DNA of 64,000 bases, from positions 620,001 through 684,000 of the forward strand of contig JADJRF010000005.1 of assembly GCA_016712355.1 (NCBI GenBank). The letters run 5' to 3'. Below, piece after piece: positions 55,375 through 63,572 of this stretch. The position numbers were made by a program, and so were the translations under genes. The notes beneath the pieces were generated by a model that saw only the letters and a program-made list of their open reading frames with translations, had not been told where the DNA came from and made no database searches. Numbering within the stretch: the first letter of the stretch is position 1; every line of letters begins with the position of its first letter. Origin of the DNA: Vampirovibrionales bacterium (GTDB lineage Bacteria; Cyanobacteriota; Vampirovibrionia; Vampirovibrionales; Vampirovibrionaceae).

Positions 55375-56322
55375 ATGAAGCCATCGGCCGACTCTTCCCC
55401 CGGTTCGACATCCGCAGCAGGCGCTGATACCGCCGCTCGACGGCTCAAGCTCATGCTCGAAGGCCATCTGGACGGCGCGTGGGCCATCCCGGACCTGCCG
55501 CGCTGGTTTCGCCCGGACAACCTCGACGTCTCGCTCGCCCAGGTCATGGATTGCGTGTCGCATAAAGGCTGGATCCAGATGGATCCCGATATGTTCTGGC
55601 GCAATATCAGCGATCGCAAAGATGAAATCGAGCAGATTCGCCAGCAGTTTTATCAGACCATGACCCAGCATCAGTTCCATGTCGCTTCGGATTCCGTCTG
55701 CGACACCTCCGACGAGGCCTGCCAGTTTAATCTCGATGAAATTAAGCGGCTTCACCCGGATCTGGTCGCCATTGTCGCCAAGGAAAATCCCTTGCGCGAT
55801 AAGGACGCCAGCAGCTTTATCCTGCGCATCGCGCGCCATGCGCCGTCTTCGGTCCTGGTCATTCGCCGTCCGCTGAAAGATCCGGCGCGCATGCGCGTGC
55901 TGTTCGCCACCGACGGCTCGGAAGTGTCCAATCACGCGGCGGCGCGCCTGCCTCAACTGCTGCGGACCGACGCGATGGACGTGACCGTCATGACGATTCT
56001 GGAGAACGTCGCTTATATGGAAAATCCCGTCATCGCGCCCTATGTTAACGCAGAAGCGGTAGAAGAGGCGCTGCGTCAGAACGGATCGATGATTGTCGAG
56101 ATGACGCGCGATGTCCTGCAAGCCGAAGGCATCAATGTGGTGGATACCAAAGTCGCCTGCGGCGCGCCGAGCGCCGAACTGCTGCGCCAGGCCGACGCGC
56201 TCGACCCGGATCTGGTGGTGATGGGATCTCACAACCGCCGTGGTTTACCCGGCTGGCTGCTGGGCAGCGTCAGCTACCGCATGGTGCAATCCAGCCATCA
56301 ATCCGTTCTGGTGGTGCGCTAA
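55375..56322 (+). CDS. Universal stress protein, two-part with a C-terminal UspA domain
   Basis: The 315-residue protein starts at ATG 55375 after AAGGAGAG. Residues 1-165 form a charged, possibly UspA-like but poorly conserved N-terminal part (LKLMLEGHLDGAWAIPDLP, HPDLVAIVAKENPLRDKDASSFILRIARHAPSSVLVI); the second half (about 168-315) is a clear UspA domain with RVLFATDGSE at its start and the ATP-binding signature VVMGSHNRRGLPGWLLGSVS. Tandem Usp proteins often act in stress adaptation. Its stop overlaps that of the convergent gene by 3-4 bases. It lies downstream of a cAMP-forming cyclase, which hints at, but does not show, a joint stress response. Confidence 0.85.
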   Translation: MKPSADSSPGSTSAAGADTAARRLKLMLEGHLDGAWAIPDLPRWFRPDNLDVSLAQVMDCVSHKGWIQMDPDMFWRNISDRKDEIEQIRQQFYQTMTQHQFHVASDSVCDTSDEACQFNLDEIKRLHPDLVAIVAKENPLRDKDASSFILRIARHAPSSVLVIRRPLKDPARMRVLFATDGSEVSNHAAARLPQLLRTDAMDVTVMTILENVAYMENPVIAPYVNAEAVEEALRQNGSMIVEMTRDVLQAEGINVVDTKVACGAPSAELLRQADALDPDLVVMGSHNRRGLPGWLLGSVSYRMVQSSHQSVLVVR

Positions 56323-56744
56323 CCCCCACAAGCGGATGGACAGAGCGCTTGCGCCTCCTGACGCAATTCCGCGACAACCTCCTCAATGACCCGCTGGATG
56401 AACGCTAGCGGGGGTTCCGCTGGATGGGGATGGGGTGCTGTCGGGGCGTGATAAGAACCCAGAAGTTTCTCTGAGACCGTTTTTTTCCAGAACGGCAGCC
56501 CTTTGCGTTTTATGCGGACAGCCTCAATAACCTGAACCGGCGGATCGCCACCATCAGCGCCGCGCGCGGGGGCATCAGAATTTTCATGACGCTTGTGGCT
56601 GTATCTTAATTCAATATCGACCGGCAGCAGGTCTTTTGCTGTTCGAGCGGCGGCCTGCTGCGCTTTGCGCAACCCGGCATCCCTCTTTAAGGAGGGGTCT
56701 AGTACCACACGGCCGCTGAATCGGGGCGCTATCGTCATATTCAT
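56319..56744 (-). CDS. Small hypothetical protein with N-terminal PRFSG motif
   Basis: A 141-residue protein beginning MNMTIAPRFSGRVVLDPSLKRDAG (ATG 56744; the ATG at 56738 is possible). It is basic and charged (KDLLPVDIELRYSHKRHENSD, IRIKRKGLPFWKKTV-like region) with a C-terminal helix IQRVIEEVVAELRQEAQAL and two late cysteines. No signal peptide. The first ten residues resemble 26982 and 48955. The stop shares bases with the UspA gene stop on the opposite strand. Confidence 0.55.
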   Translation of the reverse strand: MNMTIAPRFSGRVVLDPSLKRDAGLRKAQQAAARTAKDLLPVDIELRYSHKRHENSDAPARGADGGDPPVQVIEAVRIKRKGLPFWKKTVSEKLLGSYHAPTAPHPHPAEPPLAFIQRVIEEVVAELRQEAQALCPSACGG

Positions 56745-56833
56745 GGAGGCATGTCTTCTGCTAAGGGATATCTCTCCCCATGAAACGCGCTTGCAGGGCG
56801 ACAATTGCCTGAAAATTCCGAAAATCGCAGGCC

Positions 56834-57616
56834 TTAGCCTGAGGCCAGTAATGCCGCCAGATCCTCGGGCGTGTCGACGCCGATCGCCGGGCGGTCGACG
56901 GTTTCTACGTAAACGCGCAAGCCGTTTTCCAGCGCGCGTAACTGTTCCAGCTTTTCAATTCCTTCCAGGACAGAGGGCGGCCACTGCGTAAAGCGCGCCA
57001 GGGCCTCGCGGCGATACAGATACAGGCCCAGATGCCGCAAGCCCGCCTGCGAAAGCGCTTGAGGCCCAATAGGACTGGCGGCGTCCTGCGGGTCGCGCCG
57101 CCACGGGATCGGCGCGCGCGAAAAATACAGCGCCTCGCCGTCGCCGCGCAAGACGACCTTGACGATATTGGGATCGCTTGTAATGGAATCCCTCTGGCAA
57201 GCCGCTATCGGGCTGGCCAGCGTGATGATATCCGCCTGAGGCCAGCGCGCGCGGGCCTTCAGCGCGGCTTCCAGATGCGCAGGATCGATCTGCGGCTCGT
57301 CTCCCTGTACGTTGAGAATCCAGTCGTAGCCCGCCAGCGTTTGGGCGACTTCCCAGGCGCGATCCGTGCCGCTGGCGTGATCGACGCGCGTCATACGCGC
57401 ATCGGCGCCGAAGGCCGTCGCCGCCTCCAGAATCCGTGCGTCATCGGTTGCGATAATGACGCGATCCACGCCGCGCGCCTGACGCACGCGCTCCCACACG
57501 CACTGGATCATCGGCTTGCCATGCACCAGCGCCAACGGCTTGCCCGGAAATCGCGTCGAGCCCCAACGCGCGGGAATCACCGCCAGCACGGCGCCTGTCG
57601 CGTCGTTGCCCGTCAT
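56834..57616 (-). CDS. kdsB: 3-deoxy-manno-octulosonate cytidylyltransferase (CMP-KDO synthetase)
   Basis: KdsB activates KDO with CTP for inner-core lipopolysaccharide, so the cell should have an LPS-type outer membrane. The 260-residue protein has AVIPARWGSTRFPGKPLA, VIIATDDARI, HASGTDRAWEVA, NVQGDEPQI (metal-binding Asp), ALYFSRAPIPW and EKLEQLRALENG. I choose ATG 57616, which overlaps the stop of the preceding gene by 4 bases (ATGA); ATG 57625 is possible. No other KDO gene is in the window. Confidence 0.93.
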   Translation of the reverse strand: MTGNDATGAVLAVIPARWGSTRFPGKPLALVHGKPMIQCVWERVRQARGVDRVIIATDDARILEAATAFGADARMTRVDHASGTDRAWEVAQTLAGYDWILNVQGDEPQIDPAHLEAALKARARWPQADIITLASPIAACQRDSITSDPNIVKVVLRGDGEALYFSRAPIPWRRDPQDAASPIGPQALSQAGLRHLGLYLYRREALARFTQWPPSVLEGIEKLEQLRALENGLRVYVETVDRPAIGVDTPEDLAALLASG

Positions 57617-58872
57617 TTGGGCCATTCCACCGCGCTGAGGGTGGCATTCTGCGCGCCCACGAACATCCGCGCGCCATGCACGGCCACCGGCGCCGCGATG
57701 ACGCTGCGCAAGGCCGCCTCGCCCATGCGGCGCCCGTCATGGCTGTTGAGCGCCACCACGCGCCCCGCCCCGTCGCCGGTCACCAGCGTGGACTTACCCA
57801 TCAGCCGCAGGGGCGAGAAGATAGCCGCGTTGAGATCGCGCTGCCATACGCGCGATCCGCTTTCCAGCGCCACGCAGCCCACCGCGCCGTTGATATCGCC
57901 GACCATGACGTCGCGCCCGACGACAATCGGGCTGCCCAGCATCGGCGAGCCGCTGGTATAGCTCCATCGCCGCTCGCCATCTTTGACATCCAGCGCAAAC
58001 AGCGCGCCGACGCCGCTGCTCACCAGCAACACATCCGGCGTCAAAATGGGGGCGGCGGTCAACGGGCCCTCTACCTCGCTTTTCCAGAGGGTTTCGCCCG
58101 TTTCCAGATTCAGGGCCGTCACGCCGCCTTCAAAATCCACGGCGTAGGCGGCGGTTTTACCGGCCACCGGCGAGGCGTTCAGCAGCCGTTGGGCGTCGTA
58201 GCGCCAGCGCAGCTCGCCGGTTTGCGCATTGAGGGCGCTCAGCGCGCCGCTTTGATCTGCCACCAGCAGCAAACCGTTTTCGCACGGCAACGGGGCGGCC
58301 GTCACGGGCCCGCCGAGTTGAACGCGCCAGCGTTCGCGCCCGTTCGCCTTCTCCAGCGCGATCGCCTCGCCAGACGCCAGAGCCACAAAGACGTGGTCGG
58401 CGCTGAGCGCCGGGGCGGCCTGCGCGCCCGCCTCCCGATCGGGCGGGGCGGTTGGTTCGCCTTGCGACGCCTCAGTGGAGGCTTTTAAGGTTTTTTGCCA
58501 CAGAATGCGGCCATCGCGCGGATCGAGGCTGTACAGAACGCCCGCCTGACTGAGCGCAAAAAGACTATCGGCGTCGGCGACGGGTTCGGCGGCGACCGGC
58601 CCGTCCAGACGGGTTTGCCAGACAATTTTACCAGCCGCCAACGGCTGCGACGATTTTTTGTCGGCTTTTTTCGCGACAGGCGCTGCTTTTTTATCGGGCG
58701 CAGGTACGGCGGCCCGACGTCGCCAAAACGACCCGCGCGCGCCAGAGTCCACAGGCGCAGCCGTCAGCGAATCTGTGGGCGCAGCGGCCTGAGCGTCGCC
58801 CTGAGCCTGTATCGCGCCAAGCGCCATGAATCCCATTATCAGAAATTTAAACGCCCATCGGGGGTATGTCAT
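57613..58872 (-). CDS. BamB-like PQQ-repeat beta-propeller protein
   Basis: The 419-residue protein starts at ATG 58872, eight bases after GGAGG, with a signal peptide MTYPRWAFKFLIMGFMALGAIQAQGDAQA (cleavage probably after AQA, no lipobox). A linker rich in Ala/Lys/Pro (about 30-70) precedes at least six propeller blades with WxxxLxGxV and G.L.ALDA.TGE..W signatures: LDPRDGRILWQKTL, LEKANGRERWRVQL, LNAQTGELRWRYD, LNLETGETLWKSEV, LDVKDGERRWSYT. BamB scaffolds the outer-membrane barrel assembly machine; other PQQ-propellers have different roles. Its stop overlaps the start of kdsB, both being envelope genes. Confidence 0.75.
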   Translation of the reverse strand: MTYPRWAFKFLIMGFMALGAIQAQGDAQAAAPTDSLTAAPVDSGARGSFWRRRAAVPAPDKKAAPVAKKADKKSSQPLAAGKIVWQTRLDGPVAAEPVADADSLFALSQAGVLYSLDPRDGRILWQKTLKASTEASQGEPTAPPDREAGAQAAPALSADHVFVALASGEAIALEKANGRERWRVQLGGPVTAAPLPCENGLLLVADQSGALSALNAQTGELRWRYDAQRLLNASPVAGKTAAYAVDFEGGVTALNLETGETLWKSEVEGPLTAAPILTPDVLLVSSGVGALFALDVKDGERRWSYTSGSPMLGSPIVVGRDVMVGDINGAVGCVALESGSRVWQRDLNAAIFSPLRLMGKSTLVTGDGAGRVVALNSHDGRRMGEAALRSVIAAPVAVHGARMFVGAQNATLSAVEWPK

Positions 58873-59148
58873 CGCCATCGCCTCCACGCCATTTGCGCCA
58901 CGCCCGTTATTATCCCCGCCCATGACGCCCCGCACAAGCGCGCAGGCATGCGAGGGGCATTATTTAATAGAATGTAACATTTTAAAGCAAGCTAGCATCA
59001 AACCCGCGAATTTGGTTTTTTTATTAATACAGGTTGGGTTTCATCTTCTAAAAGCGCATCTCGCAGGCCGTTTCTCTCCTCGTCTTGATAGGTTTTTGCC
59101 TGCCGGAAGCGACATAGCGCACGAATTAGGTTGGGGGGTTCTATCACC
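58873..59148. other. AT-richer intergenic region
   Basis: A 276-base stretch between divergent genes. It has AT-rich patches (58970-59060) likely to contain promoters for both sides. I see no gene and cannot place a clear -35/-10 pair. A T7 run with TATTAA follows at about 59020-59030. Confidence 0.35.
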
Positions 59149-60024
59149 ATGGTTCAAGTGCTTGTACCAAGTTATGCACAAGGTCCGAATGGGCTCGTCG
59201 CAGGGTATACAGCGGTTACGGTCCCTGACAGGGGCTTCGCGCCGGTTGCGACTATGACGCCCTCGACACAAGGCTTCAATTTTACCGGGCAGCAAGGGTT
59301 TCAGTTTGGCGGCGATCCGGCTTCGCAACAGGTAGCGGCTTTGTATCAGCAATACGGCCCTTCAAGCGCGGGGTCTCTTTATCAAGATGTGATGGCGCTG
59401 CTGGGCAATCAAAACGGCGCGCCCGCCGCCCAAGGAATGGGGCAGCCCATGATGCAGTCGCCAGGCGGTATGCAGCCGCAAGCGCAGATGTTTAATAACT
59501 TCGCGAATCAATTTGCGCAATACTTTCAGCAATATTTTCAGCGGATGGATGCGCGCTTGAGCCGCCTCGAAGAGGCTGACGGAGGTAAATCGTCGTCGGT
59601 GGAGGGGGATAATAATTCTCCTGGCGAGGCTATCGAAAACAAACGTGAAAAAGCCCATTTAGAGGTAGAAAGTCTTTCAAGCTTTATCGAAAAAATTAAG
59701 GAAGGCCATACCGCATTCAAACTGTCCGATGATGCCAAAGTAAAAGAAAGACAAATTAAGTATCTGGATAACCTGCTGGAAAGATGTTCGGACACGGATG
59801 AAAAAATTGATTCGGCGCCAGATTTCGCCTATCAAAAAGGTGATATTTTCAATCGGTCTGTTCTGAAGGACATCGGCTTAGCGCTTCTAATGAAAGATCC
59901 TCAATGGCGAAAAGAGAACCGGGGTGATCTGGATTTAAGCGGTGTAAAATATGATTTCATTAAAACCACGAATAAAGACCATCAAGCCAAAATGACAGAA
60001 TTAGAAACAGAACAGAAGACCTAA
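59149..60024 (+). CDS. Hypothetical Gln/Met-rich protein
   Basis: The 291-residue protein starts at ATG 59149. The first 120 residues are low-complexity and rich in Gln, Gly, Met and Pro (STQGFNFTGQQGFQFGG, GQPMMQSPGGMQPQAQMF), then FAQYFQQYFQRMDARLSRLEE forms an amphipathic helix, and the C-terminal 150 residues are charged and helical with many Lys/Asp/Glu. From about 59590 the codon use is markedly AT-richer (aat, aaa, gaa, att), unlike most genes in the window, possibly from recent transfer. No signal peptide or family is recognised. Confidence 0.5.
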   Translation: MVQVLVPSYAQGPNGLVAGYTAVTVPDRGFAPVATMTPSTQGFNFTGQQGFQFGGDPASQQVAALYQQYGPSSAGSLYQDVMALLGNQNGAPAAQGMGQPMMQSPGGMQPQAQMFNNFANQFAQYFQQYFQRMDARLSRLEEADGGKSSSVEGDNNSPGEAIENKREKAHLEVESLSSFIEKIKEGHTAFKLSDDAKVKERQIKYLDNLLERCSDTDEKIDSAPDFAYQKGDIFNRSVLKDIGLALLMKDPQWRKENRGDLDLSGVKYDFIKTTNKDHQAKMTELETEQKT

Positions 60025-60054
60025 TCAATTCCTTTTTAACCACATAATGCCTTG

Positions 60055-60096
60055 CGCGGGGAATGCTGGTACAATCGCCAAACCAGCATCCCCGCG
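60055..60096 (+). promoter_or_regulatory. Strong hairpin just upstream of the CCA-adding enzyme gene
   Basis: CGCGGGG-A-ATGCTGGT pairs with ACCAGCATCCCCGCG: 15-16 pairs with one bulged A and an 11-base loop that contains TACAAT. It ends 10 bases before ATG 60106, so the ribosome site (GCGAGG) touches its foot. There is no T tract, so it may act as a translational control element or as a Rho-dependent end of the preceding gene. Confidence 0.55.
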
Positions 60097-60105
60097 AGGC
60101 GTTTG

Positions 60106-61779
60106 ATGACGAGCCCCACGATCGAATTGAATGCCGCCACCACGGCGCGCGCCGCCCTGACCGCGCTGGACGGCCATGAGCGACTCACGTTTGAAGCCGA
60201 CGGCCACATGCTGGCGGTGACGCGAGGCGACATCGCGCGGATGACAGCCATGGGTCTGGGCGATCTCCCGATTGACGCCATCGGCGCGCCGGTTGACTAT
60301 CCCGGCTTGCCGGACCCGCAAGCCGCGCCGCTTCAGACGCTGGATATTTCGCGTCGGCTGACGACGTATTTTCCGGCCTATGTGGCCGCCGCGCTGTACG
60401 AGATGCAATCGCTGTTGCGTAAAGGCGAACTGCGCGCCTATGTCATCGGCGGCAATATCCGCGACTTGCTACTGTATAACGCGCGCCTGCTGGATATTCA
60501 GGATGTTGATCTGACCATCGAAGGGTCCGCCATCGGGGCGAGTCAGTTTATTGTGGCGCATTCGCGTAATTTCAGCGTGGAGGCGTGCTATCCCGATTTC
60601 GGCACCGTGACGCTGCTGTATAAGCAGGCCCTGCGCTTTGATCTTGCTTCCACGCGCGTCGAGCGCTATGCGGCGTGCGGTGCGCTGCCGGAAGTCATTC
60701 AGCGCGGGGCGCCGCTAGCTCAGGATATTATTCGCCGCGATTTTACGGTCAATACGCTGGCAATGGCTGTCCATGAGCTGGGCGTGATTGAAGATCGCGT
60801 TGGCGGCATGGACGATATCGCCGCGCGGCTGATTCGCGCGCTGCATCCGTTGTCGTTTTTTGAAGACCCCAGCCGGATTCTGCGGGCCTTCAAGTTTTTG
60901 ACGCGGCTGGATTTTCAGCTCGCGCCGGGCACTGAGCGGCTGTTACGACAATTCCTGAAATATGGCGACCGAGCCTATCACGGCGGCGGCGAGCGTATCA
61001 AGCATGAGCTGCGGAAATTCTGCGAGGCGGAGGAAACGCCCGTCAAACGCCGGTGGATGGGCTATTTTCGCGAGCGCGGCTGCGCGCGGCTGGCCAATAT
61101 GACGGCGCCGGATCCCATGGCGCTCGATCCCGCTGACGCAGAAGCCGCTGGCGCGCACGCCCGCGATGCGATGGCCTGCTATTGGCGTCATTATCCGCTC
61201 TTACGCGAAGCGCTGGGCGAAACGTCGCTGGGCCCGGATTTTCGCTGGCGACTGTTCCTGTGCTTTATTTTCGGCGGGGCCAGCGGGAGCGATCTGGCGC
61301 AGACGGCGCATCGACTGGGGTTGACGCGTGTGGAGCGTGAACAAATCGTCCATTATCGTCAATTGCTGGATCTTGGCGGTCTGGATCGCATTCAGGAATC
61401 GTCGTCGCCGTACGAGGTGTATACGGCGTTTCACGACCGGCCGCTGTCGGCCGCTGTCGCCGCCGCCGCCGTGTATTACGACGATCGCCCCGCGCGGATG
61501 AAAACCGTTTTACTGGCCCTGCGCGCCTATCGCGACAAGTACGCGGGCCAGCGCCCTGAACTCAACGGCGACGACCTGCTCGATCTGGGCGTACCGCCGG
61601 GCGAAGCGATTGGCGAGACCCTGCGGGATCTGCTGAAGCTGAAGCTCATGGGCCGGCTCAAAGATCGCCTGTCTGAAATTCGCCACGTGCGGCAACGGCT
61701 GGGCTTGCTATCGAACGAGCCAGACCCGGGCCCGGCCCCGCCGAATGAGCGCGACGACCCGGAAGACGACGACGCATGA
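60106..61779 (+). CDS. CCA tRNA nucleotidyltransferase / poly(A) polymerase family
   Basis: The 557-residue class II nucleotidyltransferase adds CCA to tRNA 3' ends. The head domain (about 90-235) has YVIGGNIRDLLL, the metal-binding DVDLTIEG and RRDFTVNTLAM; the neck has EDPSRILRAFKF, in which the EDxxR template motif appears. Neither tRNA gene in this window encodes CCA, so such an enzyme is needed. The N-terminal 90 residues and the C-terminal half (300-557) are longer than in the smallest family members and resemble bacterial forms with an extended tail. Poly(A) polymerase is the alternative. ATGA joins it to the next gene. Confidence 0.85.
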   Translation: MTSPTIELNAATTARAALTALDGHERLTFEADGHMLAVTRGDIARMTAMGLGDLPIDAIGAPVDYPGLPDPQAAPLQTLDISRRLTTYFPAYVAAALYEMQSLLRKGELRAYVIGGNIRDLLLYNARLLDIQDVDLTIEGSAIGASQFIVAHSRNFSVEACYPDFGTVTLLYKQALRFDLASTRVERYAACGALPEVIQRGAPLAQDIIRRDFTVNTLAMAVHELGVIEDRVGGMDDIAARLIRALHPLSFFEDPSRILRAFKFLTRLDFQLAPGTERLLRQFLKYGDRAYHGGGERIKHELRKFCEAEETPVKRRWMGYFRERGCARLANMTAPDPMALDPADAEAAGAHARDAMACYWRHYPLLREALGETSLGPDFRWRLFLCFIFGGASGSDLAQTAHRLGLTRVEREQIVHYRQLLDLGGLDRIQESSSPYEVYTAFHDRPLSAAVAAAAVYYDDRPARMKTVLLALRAYRDKYAGQRPELNGDDLLDLGVPPGEAIGETLRDLLKLKLMGRLKDRLSEIRHVRQRLGLLSNEPDPGPAPPNERDDPEDDDA

Positions 61780-62690
61780 CGTCACCAGCCGCCGACTCCG
61801 CCGCCGCGCTGCGCGAAGGCGAACTAATGGCCGAGGGGCTGCTGATTTTAGGCGCGCATGCGGGCAGCGGCAAAACGGTCGCCGCTGCTGGCCTGACAGC
61901 GGCGCTTTATGCCAGCGGCGCGCAGGCGATGGCCTTTAAGCCAGTGATGCTCGCTCATACGCCGGGCGGCGGCGACAGCGCCATGGCCAGCGTGGACGTG
62001 CCGCATCTGACGCGGGCGCGATCCTCAGATGCCTCTTGCGCATCCCGGTCGCTGACGCCCTCTCCGCTGATCACGTCTCCGTGGGCCGCCTCGCGCGCAG
62101 GCGATCAAGCCTTTCTGAGTCGCGCCATCGATCCGGCGCTGGCGCAAGCGCTGCCCGAGCCGATGGTCGCGGATCCCGCCAACGATATCAGCGCCTCAGA
62201 CTGGGAAGCGCTGCTGCGCCGCTGTCGCCGCCTGCCCGCGCCCTGCCTGTTTGAAGCCGCGGGCGGGGTGGGTGCGCCGTGGGGCTGGCGCCGCGAGGAG
62301 GCTTCGCAAGCGTTGACCCTGGTCGACGCCATGGTTTTTGCCCGCGCGCTCGGCTTACCGCTTTTGCTAACCGTCTCGAAATCCGCGCAGATGGTTGCGC
62401 GGCTGCGGCTGGCCATGGCCTTTCTCGCCGCGCATCCGCTCAGCGTGGTCGGCTGGCTGGCGGTGGAAACCGTCTCGCCCGCCGCCGTCGAGCCGATGGC
62501 CGCCGGCGCGTGGGAGCGCGACTGCCAATGGGTCAGCCAGACCCTCATCGGCGCGCCGTTTTTGGGCGTGATTCCCTATAGCCCCGCCGTGAGCGTGCGC
62601 GCCGCCAGTCTGGGCAACCTGCAACGCCTGACGGAAGACGCCATTGATCTGTTGCCGATTCGCCGGATCCTGAAAGCGACCGTCACATAA
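61776..62690 (+). CDS. BioD-like P-loop ATPase / dethiobiotin synthetase family
   Basis: The 304-residue protein has a P-loop GAHAGSGKT at about 26-34, ALYASGAQAMAFKPV, and EAAGGVGAPWGWR near residue 160, matching the BioD/CobQ-type layout (P-loop, KPV, E-x-AGG). Canonical BioD has TGTDTGVGKT and is about 225 residues; this one is longer, with a stretch of Ser/Ala/Thr-rich sequence (about 65-100) that might be a variable insert. Start ATG 61776 overlaps the previous stop; ATG 61827 gives a shorter product beginning MAEGLLILGA. Dethiobiotin synthesis is plausible but no other bio genes are present, so a related carboxylate-amine ligase cannot be excluded. Confidence 0.6.
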   Translation: MTSPAADSAAALREGELMAEGLLILGAHAGSGKTVAAAGLTAALYASGAQAMAFKPVMLAHTPGGGDSAMASVDVPHLTRARSSDASCASRSLTPSPLITSPWAASRAGDQAFLSRAIDPALAQALPEPMVADPANDISASDWEALLRRCRRLPAPCLFEAAGGVGAPWGWRREEASQALTLVDAMVFARALGLPLLLTVSKSAQMVARLRLAMAFLAAHPLSVVGWLAVETVSPAAVEPMAAGAWERDCQWVSQTLIGAPFLGVIPYSPAVSVRAASLGNLQRLTEDAIDLLPIRRILKATVT

Positions 62691-62730
62691 GACATGGCCG
62701 CAAGACGTCTTCGCGGACGAGCCTACCGGG

Positions 62731-63567
62731 TCAGACGGACTCGTCTTCACCGGCGTATTCGGCGAAGTTATTGCGCGTCTCAAGCAAGCGCAGACGGGCA
62801 AGCCGCGCCGGAGGCGGAATCTGAGGGGCGAGTTGACGCCAGAAGGCGACGACCAGATTTTCCGCCGTTGGGATGACGCCGCTGAGAAATGGCGCATCGC
62901 GATTCAGATCCTTGTGATCCACCCAGCGCAGCAGTGTTTCGCCGACCGCGTCATCCAGCGCAGGCAAATCGGTCAACAGACCGGTTTGCGGGTCCGGTTC
63001 CCCTGCGATGGCAACCGTCAGCTCATAGTTATGTCCATGGCCGTTGGGGTTGGCGCATTTGCCGAAAATACGCGCGTTTTCCGCTTCGCTCAGCGACGGA
63101 TTATACAGCCGGTGGCTGGCGCAAAAATCGTAGCGTCGGTGCAACGTGAGCGCAGCAGCCGAATGAGGGTGACGTTCCACAAAGAGATCCTCGCTTTCAT
63201 AGAGTCGAATCCACGCCAGCGTCAAACCGGCTGCGCTGACGCGCTGGGCCAGCGCAGGCCAGAGAAAGTCCGCCAGCGTTTCCAGCGACGGCAGGCGGCC
63301 TGCCAGAGCGGGCACATCCGCGTTAAGGTCGGCAAAATCCAGCGGGGCGCGCACCACCTCGTCGAGAATCGCCTTGAGATCGCGCAGATTCATCGCCATA
63401 CCGGTTTGCGGGTCGATGGGGCCGTCAATGGCGGCTTCCAGTTCATAATTATGGCCATGGCGTCGCGCCGCCAGCCCGAAACGGCGGCGGTTTTCGGCGT
63501 CATCGGCGCCGTCGAGCCAAAAGGCGTGCGCGGCGCAAAAGCGCGTCTTGCGGGTGATGCGCGCCAT
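62731..63567 (-). CDS. Tandem 6-pyruvoyl-tetrahydropterin synthase / QueD-like protein
   Basis: The 278-residue protein holds two PTPS-fold domains. Domain 1 (about 1-135) has FCAAHAF and RHGHNYEL, with the zinc His residues, but Ala33 replaces the catalytic Cys. Domain 2 (about 140-275) has FCASHRLYN and FGKCANPNGHGHNYEL with Cys and all zinc ligands. PTPS/QueD proteins convert dihydroneopterin triphosphate to pyruvoyl- or carboxy-tetrahydropterin, the latter for queuosine. It starts five bases after the folE2 stop, on the same strand, so the two form an operon that would feed GTP-derived pterin into it. Whether the product is tetrahydropterin or 7-deazaguanine cannot be told. Confidence 0.88.
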   Translation of the reverse strand: MARITRKTRFCAAHAFWLDGADDAENRRRFGLAARRHGHNYELEAAIDGPIDPQTGMAMNLRDLKAILDEVVRAPLDFADLNADVPALAGRLPSLETLADFLWPALAQRVSAAGLTLAWIRLYESEDLFVERHPHSAAALTLHRRYDFCASHRLYNPSLSEAENARIFGKCANPNGHGHNYELTVAIAGEPDPQTGLLTDLPALDDAVGETLLRWVDHKDLNRDAPFLSGVIPTAENLVVAFWRQLAPQIPPPARLARLRLLETRNNFAEYAGEDESV

Positions 63568-63572
63568 GGCGG

